From the NCBI GenBank assembly GCA_009773415.1, contig WSNO01000018.1, forward strand, positions 1-52,935: 52,935 bases of DNA, read 5' to 3'. The notes under the pieces are model-generated. The model ran no database searches and had not been told where the DNA came from. It saw nothing but the letters and a program-made list of their open reading frames with translations. This document shows positions 9,036 to 16,650 of this stretch, in pieces. The stretch comes from Nitrospirota bacterium. GTDB taxonomy: Bacteria; Nitrospirota; Thermodesulfovibrionia; Thermodesulfovibrionales; Dissulfurispiraceae. Within the stretch, counting starts at the first letter, position 1; each line of letters opens with the position of its first letter. The translations under genes and the position numbers were made by a program.

Positions 9036-10349
9036 ATGCCGCGACCGCACGGTTCAGAATCGCTGCTTGTTGAACGACTGTACCGTTGTTGCATGTCGGG
9101 CATTGCGTCGACGATCTCACTTGAAGGCCTTTCCGATCGGGAACGGTTTATTGCACTGAAGCTCAATGAAGAGATCTCGCAGGGAGATCGGTGCAGGATT
9201 GTTTCGCGTGCATTCCATCGGGCCCTCGACGAAGTCGATCGCTTTTACGAGCTGTCCATCCGTGTTCTGTCGGCCCTCATTAAGGTCGGCCGAATTGACG
9301 AAGCTTTTTACGACCCCGACAGATTCTGCAGAAATGTCCTCGATATATTTTCCGAAGAGCTTGATTTCGAGAATTGTTCAATCATGCTGAAGACAGCCGA
9401 CGGGAAAATGCTCAAGGTTGTTGCCGGCAAGGGGAAGGGTGATCGCTATGCCGTGGCAGGCTTCCAGGGAAAAACCGGGAATGTGATCAAAATCGGCGAG
9501 GGCGTTGCCGGCACAGCAGCGAAAAAGGGCACCTATGTCTTTGTCCCCGACATTTCCAAAGATGAACAGTTCAAATCCCTGGATATGAACGTTGAAGTTG
9601 CCTCGCTCCTTTCAGTGCCGATTCGCACCGACAAGGAGATTATCGGCGTCATCAACTTCAGCCACCCGATGCCGGGGGTCTTTGACGAGAACATGATTAA
9701 TCTGGTGATGATTCTCTCAAACTTTGTGGGGCAGATGATCCTGCTCATGAAGCTCTACGGAAGGGTTGCAAGCTGGAATGAGACGCTGAAAACGGAAGTC
9801 GACAACAAGACGGAAGAGCTGAAAAAGAAAAATGCCCAACTCCGGCGCATTACGCTCATCGACCCGTTGACGAATATTTTCAACCGGCGCTTCTTTTTCC
9901 AGAAACTCGAAGAGGAATATGCCCGCCATCAGCGTTATGAAGAACCTTTTTCGGTGCTTTCCGTCGATATCGACAACCTGAAGGCGATAAACGATACCTA
10001 TGGACACCTTGCAGGAGACATGGCAATCAAGGGGGTAGTTCACGGCATGAAGGCAATCGGGCGCAGGGGCGATGCGATCTGCCGCATTGGCGGTGATGAA
10101 TTCGCCTGCATCCTGCTGAATTCCGATCTTCAGGGCGCGCTGACCTTCGCGAAGCGCGTTCAGGGGCGCCTCAGGAAAATGGATTTCAAGAGTCTTGAAC
10201 TTCGCCCTACCGTCAGCGTCGGCGTTGTGAACTCCGCGTCTGCAAAGTTTCTTGACGCACTCGACATGTATCGGGCGGCTGATGAGGCCCTGTACCGGGC
10301 CAAACAGGATCGCGACGCTGTCCGGCATTATGGTGAAGATAAAGCCTGA
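9036..10349 (+). CDS. GAF-GGDEF diguanylate cyclase
   Basis: 437 residues. Order: N-terminal ~70 residues of helical sequence, a GAF sensory domain (about 75-235), a short coiled-coil linker (NETLKTEVDNKTEELKKKN), then a GGDEF domain (about 270-430). The signature is IGGDEFA with GGDEF intact at about 352-356, and the D-x-D-x-x-K metal/substrate site appears as SVDIDNLKAIND, so synthesis of cyclic di-GMP from two GTP is expected. No clear RxxD inhibitory site is seen. No membrane segment. The start codon directly follows the HDOD stop; a start at 9093 is possible. With the HD-GYP gene at 1.5 kb the window encodes both making and breaking of the second messenger. Confidence 0.87.
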   Translation: MPRPHGSESLLVERLYRCCMSGIASTISLEGLSDRERFIALKLNEEISQGDRCRIVSRAFHRALDEVDRFYELSIRVLSALIKVGRIDEAFYDPDRFCRNVLDIFSEELDFENCSIMLKTADGKMLKVVAGKGKGDRYAVAGFQGKTGNVIKIGEGVAGTAAKKGTYVFVPDISKDEQFKSLDMNVEVASLLSVPIRTDKEIIGVINFSHPMPGVFDENMINLVMILSNFVGQMILLMKLYGRVASWNETLKTEVDNKTEELKKKNAQLRRITLIDPLTNIFNRRFFFQKLEEEYARHQRYEEPFSVLSVDIDNLKAINDTYGHLAGDMAIKGVVHGMKAIGRRGDAICRIGGDEFACILLNSDLQGALTFAKRVQGRLRKMDFKSLELRPTVSVGVVNSASAKFLDALDMYRAADEALYRAKQDRDAVRHYGEDKA

Positions 10350-10398
10350 CGTTCTACCGCCGGTTGCCGTTTTTTCATCTGTTGCCTGACGTTTGCTC

Positions 10399-10428
10399 TT
10401 GATAGAACAGGAATTTTTGTGCTAACCT
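10399..10428 (+). promoter_or_regulatory. Promoter of the rpsB operon
   Basis: TTGATA (10399-10404), 18-nt spacer, TAACCT (10423-10428). It lies 100 nt upstream of rpsB, leaving a leader of about 95 nt that contains a nested hairpin. Confidence 0.5.
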
Positions 10429-10455
10429 TCGTAGCTAAATCACACGCCCGGTAAA

Positions 10456-10500
10456 GCTCTTTTTTCTGGTCTCCCGCCCTTGGCGGGAGGAACGAAGAGC
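10456..10500 (+). promoter_or_regulatory. Structured rpsB leader RNA
   Basis: A perfect 8-bp stem, CTCCCGCC (10471-10478) with GGCGGGAG (10482-10489), closed by a 3-nt loop, sits inside an outer 6-bp stem, GCTCTT (10456-10461) with AAGAGC (10495-10500). GCCC/GGGC just outside could extend it. No U-run follows, so it is not a terminator. rpsB leaders are known S2-binding autoregulatory sites in several phyla; that role here is inferred. Confidence 0.5.
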
Positions 10501-10531
10501 GGGCGGAGGCACAACCAGAGGAGGAAGTTTA

Positions 10532-11341
10532 ATGAGTGTTGTAACCATGAAAGAGCTGCTTGAGTCAGGTGCCCATTTCGGTCATCAGGTCAAGCGGTGG
10601 CACCCGAAGATGAAAAAGTATATTTTCGGGGAGAGAAACGGCATCCACATTGTCGATCTCCAGAAGACGCTCAAGGGGATTGAAGAAGCATACAGTTTTG
10701 TAAAAACCATCTCTGCAGCAGGACATTCGGTCATGTTTGTGGGCACCAAGAAGCAGGCACAGGATTCGGTCTCTGATGAAGCGCGCCGCTGCGGCGCATA
10801 TTACGTCACCAGCCGGTGGCTCGGCGGCATGCTCACCAACTTTGCAACCGTCAAGAAGAGCATCGACTATCTCAAGAAGATTGAGCGTATGAAGGAAGAC
10901 GGCACTTACAATGTTCTGACCAAAAAGGAAGTATCCGGTCTCGAAAACGAGCGCATAAAGCTTGAAAAGAATCTCTGCGGGATCAAGGACATGAACAGAT
11001 TTCCGGCGGCGGTTTTTATCATCGATCCGAAAAAAGAGAAGATTGCGGTCGCGGAAGCACGCCGCCTTGCCATTCCTGTCGTGGCTGTCGTTGATACGAA
11101 CTGCGACCCGGATGATGCCGACTATGTCATTCCCGGCAATGATGACGCAATCCGGGCAATCAAGCTCATCTCGTCAAAAATGGCCGAAGCGGTCCTCGAA
11201 GGCAAGGGTATTCTCCAGAAGAAGATGGACGAAGCCGCTGAAGTTGCGGCGGTGAAGGAGAAGGCTGCTGCCGAGGCGGCAGAGGAGAAGGCTGCTGCTG
11301 CGCCGAAGAAAACAGCACGGATTCCGGAGGAAGGCAAATAA
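10532..11341 (+). CDS. rpsB: 30S ribosomal protein S2
   Basis: 269 residues. Family hallmarks: [38 protein letters not shown] at the N-terminus, [10 protein letters not shown], and [29 protein letters not shown]2 assembles late on the 30S back and contacts S1. The last ~40 residues form an Ala/Glu/Lys-rich tail beyond the globular fold, as in many bacteria. GAGGAGG precedes the ATG. The stop TAA overlaps the tsf ATG by one base. First gene of rpsB-tsf-pyrH-frr, with its own promoter and structured leader. Confidence 0.98.
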   Translation: MSVVTMKELLESGAHFGHQVKRWHPKMKKYIFGERNGIHIVDLQKTLKGIEEAYSFVKTISAAGHSVMFVGTKKQAQDSVSDEARRCGAYYVTSRWLGGMLTNFATVKKSIDYLKKIERMKEDGTYNVLTKKEVSGLENERIKLEKNLCGIKDMNRFPAAVFIIDPKKEKIAVAEARRLAIPVVAVVDTNCDPDDADYVIPGNDDAIRAIKLISSKMAEAVLEGKGILQKKMDEAAEVAAVKEKAAAEAAEEKAAAAPKKTARIPEEGK

Positions 11342-11961
11342 TGAGCATTTCTGCTGAAACGGTACGGGACCTGCGCGAAAAAACCGGCGCAGGCATGATG
11401 GACTGCAAAAAAGCCCTCACCGAGACGAATGGTGACATGGAAAAAGCTATCGATATTCTGCGTCAGAAGGGGCTTGCGAGTGCCGCGAAGAAGTCGGGCC
11501 GCTCGGCATCTGAAGGTCTTGTCGGCTCCTATATTCACATGGACAAGATTGGTGTCATGGTTGAAATCAACTGCGAGACCGACTTTGTCGCCCGCACGGA
11601 CGACTTCCGCGCGCTGGTGAAGGACATTGCAATGCATATTGCCGCTGCGAACCCTCAGTATGTGAGCCGCGAAGAGGTTCCGGCAAATGTTATCGATCGT
11701 GAGAAGGAGATTTACCGGGCTCAGGTCACCGGCAAACCGGCGCCGGTCGTCGAGAAGATTCTCGAAGGCAAGCTTGATAAATACTTTGCCGATTTCTGTC
11801 TGCTTGAACAGGTTTTTGTAAAGGACCCGGAGGGCAAGAAGAAGATTAAGGATCTTGTAACGGAGAAAATTGCCAAGCTCGGAGAAAACGTCGTTGTCCG
11901 GCGCTTCGTGCGCTTTCAGCTCGGCGAGGGGCTTGCAAAGGCCGAGAGCTGCGGGAGCTGA
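11341..11961 (+). CDS. tsf: Elongation factor Ts
   Basis: 206 residues, the short form (E. coli has 283): the N-terminal UBA-like domain with [21 protein letters not shown], then the EF-Tu-binding core with [16 protein letters not shown], and one core subdomain instead of two. It releases GDP from EF-Tu. The short form is common outside proteobacterial gamma/beta groups and is not a truncation: the C-terminal [11 protein letters not shown] motif is present. Translation is coupled to rpsB through the TAATG overlap. Confidence 0.97.
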   Translation: MSISAETVRDLREKTGAGMMDCKKALTETNGDMEKAIDILRQKGLASAAKKSGRSASEGLVGSYIHMDKIGVMVEINCETDFVARTDDFRALVKDIAMHIAAANPQYVSREEVPANVIDREKEIYRAQVTGKPAPVVEKILEGKLDKYFADFCLLEQVFVKDPEGKKKIKDLVTEKIAKLGENVVVRRFVRFQLGEGLAKAESCGS

Positions 11962-11967
11962 GAATCC

Positions 11968-12711
11968 ATGCCAGCGAACGCTGCCAAAAAACCGGAGACG
12001 AAACGTGCGTACAAGCGTCTGCTGCTCAAGTTAAGCGGCGAGTCGCTCATGGGCGATAAACACTACGGTATCGACCCGGCAACGGTGAACTACATGGCGA
12101 AAGAGATTCAGAAGGTCTTTTCGCTCGGCGTTGACGTTGCGGTGGTAATTGGCGGCGGAAACATCTTTCGTGGCGTGGAGGCATCGCTTCAGGGAATGGA
12201 GCGGGCGTCAGCAGACTATATGGGGATGCTCGCCACCGTCATTAATGCCCTTGCGCTACAGAATGCGCTCGAAAATCTCGGCCTGCAGACCCGTGTTCAG
12301 TCAGCTATCGAGATGCGGGAACTGGCGGAGTCATATATTCGGCGACGGGCGATGCGACATCTCGAGAAGGGCCGTATTGTCATTTTCGCCGCTGGAACGG
12401 GAAATCCGTATTTTACAACCGATACCGCTGCGGCATTGCGGGCAATGGAGATCAGCGCCGACATCATATGCAAAGGCACCAAGGTCGACGGCGTTTATAC
12501 GGCCGATCCGAATAAAGATCCGAAGGCAAAGAAATACAATGTTATTTCGCATATCGATGTGATCAAACAGAATCTGAAGGTGATGGATTCAACCGCGATC
12601 ACGCTCTGTATGGACAATAATCTGCCGATCGTTGTCTTTGATATCAAGAAGCCGGGCGGACTGGTGCAGCTTGTGCAAGGCAAGAAGGTCGGCACACTGG
12701 TAAAATCCTGA
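11968..12711 (+). CDS. pyrH: Uridylate kinase
   Basis: 247 residues, hexameric amino-acid-kinase fold, UMP + ATP to UDP + ADP. Visible: KLSGESLMG (phosphate loop), [58 protein letters not shown]. It carries about 12 extra Lys-rich residues before the usual [10 protein letters not shown] start. The start at 11968 is 6 nt past the tsf stop with GGAG upstream, so the extension is probably real. Third gene of the operon. Confidence 0.97.
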   Translation: MPANAAKKPETKRAYKRLLLKLSGESLMGDKHYGIDPATVNYMAKEIQKVFSLGVDVAVVIGGGNIFRGVEASLQGMERASADYMGMLATVINALALQNALENLGLQTRVQSAIEMRELAESYIRRRAMRHLEKGRIVIFAAGTGNPYFTTDTAAALRAMEISADIICKGTKVDGVYTADPNKDPKAKKYNVISHIDVIKQNLKVMDSTAITLCMDNNLPIVVFDIKKPGGLVQLVQGKKVGTLVKS

Positions 12712-12723
12712 ACGGGGTGGAAC

Positions 12724-13278
12724 ATGCAGGAGAGCAAGAAAAAAGCGAATGAACGGATGAGTGCGGCAATCGAGTCCCTCAAAAAGGACTTCGGCACAAT
12801 CCGAACCGGACGCGCATCGTTGTCGCTTCTGGATAATATCAGGATTGATTATTACGGCACCCCGACGCCGCTGGCGCAGGTTGCCACGCTTGGCATTCCG
12901 GAGAGCAGGCAGATAACCATCCAGCCGTGGGAACAAAAACTGATTTCTGATATTGAAAAGGCGATTCTCAAATCCGACCTCGGACTTATGCCGAACAACG
13001 ACGGCAGGACGATCAGAATCAATATCCCCATGCTGACCGAAGAGCGGCGCAGGCAACTCGTAAAGGTTGTGAAGAAGCGTGCTGAAGAAGCGAAGGTTGC
13101 GGTCCGGAACATTCGCCGCGACATTAATGAAGAAGTGAAAAAATCGGAAAAAAAAGAGCATCTCAGTGAAGATGATGTGAAACGGTTGCAGGAAGAGATC
13201 CAGAAGATTACCGATCAGTTTGTTGCCAGGGTTGACGATGTGCTTCAGCACAAAGAAAAGGAAATCATGGAGGTTTAA
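12724..13278 (+). CDS. frr: Ribosome recycling factor
   Basis: 184 residues, the normal length. With EF-G it splits post-termination ribosomes. Features: N-terminal long helix, [15 protein letters not shown], the beta domain [30 protein letters not shown], and the C-terminal helices [25 protein letters not shown]. Start 12724 is 12 nt after pyrH with GGGGTGG. Just after its stop comes an unlisted 46-codon ORF with an excellent ribosome-binding site instead of the usual uppS/cdsA genes. Confidence 0.97.
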   Translation: MQESKKKANERMSAAIESLKKDFGTIRTGRASLSLLDNIRIDYYGTPTPLAQVATLGIPESRQITIQPWEQKLISDIEKAILKSDLGLMPNNDGRTIRINIPMLTEERRRQLVKVVKKRAEEAKVAVRNIRRDINEEVKKSEKKEHLSEDDVKRLQEEIQKITDQFVARVDDVLQHKEKEIMEV

Positions 13279-13280
13279 CG

Positions 13281-13421
13281 ATGGCGGTGAATTCGAATTT
13301 TCTTGTAAAGGTTACCGATGCGAAGCTCTCGGATGTGCAGAAAGCGCTGCAGGCGGCCGGCATTTCGATCAGAAGCATTATCGAAGTTCATAAGGAAGAG
13401 ACAGAAGCCGCAGCACAGTAA
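13281..13421 (+). CDS. Small conserved-looking protein after frr, 46 aa
   Basis: ATG at 13281, TAA at 13419-13421. GGAGG (13269-13273) lies 7 nt upstream of the start, inside the end of frr, and the gap to the frr stop is 2 nt, so it reads as the fifth gene of the rpsB operon. Composition is ordinary soluble protein: starts MAVNSNFLVKVTDAK, then LSDVQKALQAAGISI and RSIIEVHKEE, ending in TEAAAQ. The pattern beta (FLVKV) - helix (LSDVQKALQAAG) - beta (SIRSIIEVH) resembles half of a ferredoxin-like or ACT-type fold. I do not recognise the family. The strong start signals and operon position argue it is translated. Confidence 0.65.
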   Translation: MAVNSNFLVKVTDAKLSDVQKALQAAGISIRSIIEVHKEETEAAAQ

Positions 13422-13494
13422 ACTGACGGCGATGAATCAGGACTCCGTGTGTTTGCGCCCGCGGTTTCATTGACCATCAGGCGGAGGACAGTTC

Positions 13495-13974
13495 ATGACA
13501 AAAAAGAAAGCGGACGTAATAAAAAAGACGCCGAAGAAGGATATAGTGAAGGCTGATCCTAAAGCTGCGCCTGTGGCCGCTGCTGAAGAGGATGAAACTC
13601 TGCGGGTGGAACGTCTCAGAAAGGTTCTTGTTCAGAAGCGTGAACATATTCTGAAGGAATCCAAGAAGGAGATCAAAAAGCAGGTTTCGGGCGAGAATCG
13701 CCAGTTTGTCGAGACTGTTCTCGACGATGGTGATCTTGCCGTGGTGGACGTAGCTGAGGATATTAACCTCAAGCAACTGACTGCTCAGCGCCAGATGCTT
13801 ATCAAGATTGATGCGGCGCTGACCAAGCTTCGCGAAGGATCCTACGGGATCTGCGAGGAGTGCGGCTGCGAGATTGAAGAAGGCCGCCTTAAGGTGATGC
13901 CTTTTGCTATCTGCTGCCGTGACTGTCAGGAGCTGATCGAGGTTCGGGACAAAATAGAGGCGCAGCGCGACTAA
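13495..13974 (+). CDS. DksA/TraR-family zinc-finger protein
   Basis: 159 residues. The Lys/Ala-rich N-terminus is probably disordered; it is followed by a coiled coil (about 35-105) and a C-terminal four-Cys zinc finger of the form CEECGC...ICCRDC (about 119-145), the DksA/TraR signature. DksA proteins enter the RNA polymerase secondary channel and adjust promoter response, often with ppGpp. The tip residues cannot be assigned with certainty (a DDGDLA segment lies between helices), so full DksA activity is unproven. GGCGGAGG precedes the ATG. It follows the rpsB operon by 73 nt and may be read through from it. Its stop abuts the stop of convergent truA with no gap. Confidence 0.88.
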   Translation: MTKKKADVIKKTPKKDIVKADPKAAPVAAAEEDETLRVERLRKVLVQKREHILKESKKEIKKQVSGENRQFVETVLDDGDLAVVDVAEDINLKQLTAQRQMLIKIDAALTKLREGSYGICEECGCEIEEGRLKVMPFAICCRDCQELIEVRDKIEAQRD

Positions 13975-14742
13975 TCAGTAAGAGACGCTCTCCAGAAACA
14001 GACCACTGGCCGGCGCAGTCGGTCCGGCTTCCGAACGGTTTTTTGAGCGGAGCAGAGCCGGGACAGCGTCGGCTTTTCTTTTGTCAATGCCGACCTCGAC
14101 CAGTGTTCCGACAATATTTCGCACCATATGCCTCAGAAAGGCGTCTGCAGTCACACGGATAACCAGGAACGTACCCTCCAGCCGCAAGCCGAGAAAATCC
14201 ATGCCGGAATGTTTCGAAACGTTGATGGAAGCGACAGTACGATCTGTTGTCCGTGCGCCGCATCCTGCGCCGCGAAAAGAAGAAAAATCATGCTTTCCCT
14301 CCAGAAAGCACCCAGCTTTGCGCATCTCATCGCTGTTCAGGGGATGCGTGATCTTCCAGGCATACCGAACAGCGAAGGGAGAGAGTTCCGGAGTGTTTGC
14401 TATCACGTATGCGTACACCTTGCCGGTGGCGTCAAAGCGGGGATGAAAGCTATCGGCGGCACATTCAGCATCAAGAATACGGATATCAGACGGCAGAGTA
14501 GCATTGAGCGCCCGCTGAAAGACTTCCGGAGCATGACGCGAAGACGTCCGGAATGCAGCAATCTGTCGGAGCGCGTGGACCCCCGCATCGGTTCTTCCGG
14601 CGCTCAGGACAACAACGTTTTCCCCGGTGATGACGGCAATCCGGTCCTGTATGACCTGCTGAATTGAAATGCCGTTCGGCTGGATCTGCCAGCCGTGGTA
14701 GCGTGTGCCGTCATACGCAATGGCAAGACGAATCGTTTTCAT
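13975..14742 (-). CDS. truA: tRNA pseudouridine(38-40) synthase
   Basis: 255 residues from the ATG at 14742. It isomerises U38-40 in the anticodon arm. Catalytic Asp is in SAGRTDAGVHA; MKTIRLAIAYDGTRYHGWQ is the canonical N-terminus; HDFSSFRGAGCGARTTDRTV and FLRHMVRNIVGTLVEVG are family motifs. The open frame extends 92 codons further, but that part is unlike the family and runs into the divergent gene. An ATG 7 codons upstream (14763) has GGAAG at a reasonable distance and is the main alternative. The 3' end meets dksA with zero intergenic bases. Confidence 0.94.
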   Translation of the reverse strand: MKTIRLAIAYDGTRYHGWQIQPNGISIQQVIQDRIAVITGENVVVLSAGRTDAGVHALRQIAAFRTSSRHAPEVFQRALNATLPSDIRILDAECAADSFHPRFDATGKVYAYVIANTPELSPFAVRYAWKITHPLNSDEMRKAGCFLEGKHDFSSFRGAGCGARTTDRTVASINVSKHSGMDFLGLRLEGTFLVIRVTADAFLRHMVRNIVGTLVEVGIDKRKADAVPALLRSKNRSEAGPTAPASGLFLESVSY

Positions 14743-14827
14743 CTGCCATAGTTTAACACTCATTCGCGGAGCGCTTCCCGCAGTCTGCTGAAACGCACAA
14801 TTCGGAGCATCTGCGAACGCCGTCTGT

Positions 14828-14857
14828 TTTATGAATCGGACGCATACGCTGTATAAT
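14828..14857 (+). promoter_or_regulatory. Promoter of the exonuclease-xer unit
   Basis: Perfect TATAAT at 14852-14857, with a weak -35 (TTTATG, 14828-14833) 18 nt upstream. The expected RNA start is about 14864, about 20 nt before the TTG start codon, leaving room for GGAGG at 14874-14878. Confidence 0.5.
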
Positions 14858-14884
14858 AAATTATTACGTTTCCGGAGGATTATC

Positions 14885-15676
14885 TTGATTGAGAATACAT
14901 TTTCCCTGTTGCCGGGCGTCGGCGAAAAGCTGGAACGCCGCCTCTGGCAGAAAGGGGTATTGACATGGGACGACTTTCTCGCGTCCCGCCGGCTGGAAGG
15001 CATATCAGACGAGCGCAAACAGCTCTATGACCAGAAGCTCGGTCTCTGCAAGGACGCTCTCGATGCCCGCGATTCGGTATATCTTGCCCATGCAATCAAG
15101 AGGCGCGAACACTGGCGGCTTTTTGACCTCTTCCGCGGCGAAGCGGTCTGTCTCGATATTGAAACCAACGGCCTGCAGCCTTCGCAGGGCGGTTATCCTA
15201 CGGTTGTCGGGCTATCCGACGGCCATGACGCGGTCACCCTTGTCCGCGGCGAGAACCTCACGTCCGAGACCCTGAACCGCCATCTCGAGGGGTATAAGCT
15301 TCTGATAACTTTTTATGGTGCCGGCTTTGATGTGCCTTTTTTGCTGATGACAATGCCGGGAGTCCATTTTGACATCCCTCATTTCGATCTCTGCTTTGCC
15401 GCGAAACGGCTCGATCTGCACGGCGGTCTGAAGAGCCTTGAAGCACAGTTCGGCTTTGCGCGTGATGCCTCGGTACAGGGATTAAGCGGTTACGATGCTG
15501 TCCGCCTCTGGCAGCGTGCCAGGTACGGCGACCTCACGGCCCGTGAATTGCTTTTGGCGTATAACCGGGAAGATGTCGCCTATCTGCTGCCGATGGCCGA
15601 TATCCTGTACGATAAACTGAAGAGCTCAACCGGAATCATGGAGCATCTTGTCGGTGCCGGGCATGGCAACGCTTAA
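14885..15676 (+). CDS. RNase H-like (YprB-type) exonuclease
   Basis: 263 residues if translation begins at the TTG at 14885, which has GGAGG exactly 6 nt upstream. A longer frame from 14831 overlaps the promoter and is unlikely. N-terminal helix-hairpin-helix (LLPGVGEKLERRLWQKGV), then an RNase H/DEDD-like nuclease domain: CLDIETNGL (first acidic pair), FYGAGFDVPFLL (second) and YNREDVAYLLP (third). These match the YprB ribonuclease H-like family; DNA or RNA as substrate is unknown. The end overlaps the start of the xer gene by 14 nt, so the two are coupled. Confidence 0.82.
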   Translation: MIENTFSLLPGVGEKLERRLWQKGVLTWDDFLASRRLEGISDERKQLYDQKLGLCKDALDARDSVYLAHAIKRREHWRLFDLFRGEAVCLDIETNGLQPSQGGYPTVVGLSDGHDAVTLVRGENLTSETLNRHLEGYKLLITFYGAGFDVPFLLMTMPGVHFDIPHFDLCFAAKRLDLHGGLKSLEAQFGFARDASVQGLSGYDAVRLWQRARYGDLTARELLLAYNREDVAYLLPMADILYDKLKSSTGIMEHLVGAGHGNA

Positions 15677-16538
15677 GGCGTTTCTCTCGTATGCTGCTGT
15701 CGAGAAGGGACTTTCGCGCAATACGATCATGTCATATGCTTCGGATCTGCACGCATTTGAGGCATTTCTGGACGAGCGCGAGATAACACTCCTTACGTTT
15801 CAGCGGCAGGACATTGCGGACTACGTCGGCTTATTGCGGGAGCGCGGTTCTGCTGCATCGAGTGTTGCCCGGTACATTTCTTCAGTCAGGGCGTTCTGCA
15901 AGTATCTGCTGATAGAAAAGCTTATTGCCGATGACCCGACCGAGGCTCTTCGCATGCCGAAGCAGTGGGAGCGCCTGCCCAAAGCTCTCGATTTGCCGGA
16001 CATCAAACGACTGCTTTCGACGGAACTGCCGACCCGCATGTTCCTGCGCGACAGTGCCATGCTTGAACTGCTCTATTCATCGGGGTTGCGGGTGAGCGAG
16101 ATTATCACCATCCGCATACAGGACCTCAACGTTGAGGGCGGGTTTCTTCGCGTTTTCGGCAAAGGGGCGAAGGAACGGGTCGTTCCGATGAACCATCGCG
16201 CAGCCGGCAAGATGAAACGCTATCAGCTCGAGCTTCGTCCGTCGCTGGTGCGCCATAAGGGATCGCCGTACCTCTTCCTCTCGAATCGCGGGGAGCCGAT
16301 GACGCGACAGCGTTTCTGGCAGGCATTGAAAGAATTCGGGAGAGCTGCCGGTGTTGAGATTTCTCCACATGTGCTGCGCCACTCATTTGCAACACATCTT
16401 CTGGATGGAGGCGCGGATCTCCGTTCGGTCCAGAAAATGCTCGGGCACGCGGATATTGCGACTACCCAGATTTACACAAAGGTTTCTTCTGATAGAATAA
16501 AGAAAGCATATCTCGCGCATCATCCGAGAGCGAAATAG
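15663..16538 (+). CDS. xerD: Tyrosine site-specific recombinase XerC/XerD
   Basis: 291 residues from the ATG at 15663. N-terminal SAM-like core-binding domain (about 1-85), then the catalytic domain with all active residues: Arg in SSGLRVSEI, Lys in FGKGAKERVVP, HVLRHSF (His and Arg), LGHADIATTQ (His) and the nucleophile Tyr in QIYTKVS. Lengths and motifs fit a chromosome-dimer resolvase acting at dif rather than a phage integrase. XerC versus XerD cannot be settled by eye. No neighbouring attachment sites or phage genes are seen. Translation is coupled to the upstream nuclease. Confidence 0.9.
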   Translation: MATLKAFLSYAAVEKGLSRNTIMSYASDLHAFEAFLDEREITLLTFQRQDIADYVGLLRERGSAASSVARYISSVRAFCKYLLIEKLIADDPTEALRMPKQWERLPKALDLPDIKRLLSTELPTRMFLRDSAMLELLYSSGLRVSEIITIRIQDLNVEGGFLRVFGKGAKERVVPMNHRAAGKMKRYQLELRPSLVRHKGSPYLFLSNRGEPMTRQRFWQALKEFGRAAGVEISPHVLRHSFATHLLDGGADLRSVQKMLGHADIATTQIYTKVSSDRIKKAYLAHHPRAK

Positions 16539-16650
16539 CATCCCGCAGTCGTCTGCTTTTCGGTATGCCGACGTCTGGAAAATACAGAATACGGGCATGC
16601 TGATTGCGGCGGGACGTATTTTCAGGTTTAGATAGGGCTAAGGAGGCTGC

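Noticed and set aside
14743-15018. 92-codon N-terminal extension of truA
   Set aside because: It is unlike the family, overlaps the divergent exonuclease gene and its promoter, and canonical TruA begins at 14742.
15663-16538. Phage- or island-type integrase
   Set aside because: Length and motifs fit housekeeping XerC/XerD, it is coupled to a nuclease gene, and no attachment sites, tRNA or mobile genes are adjacent.
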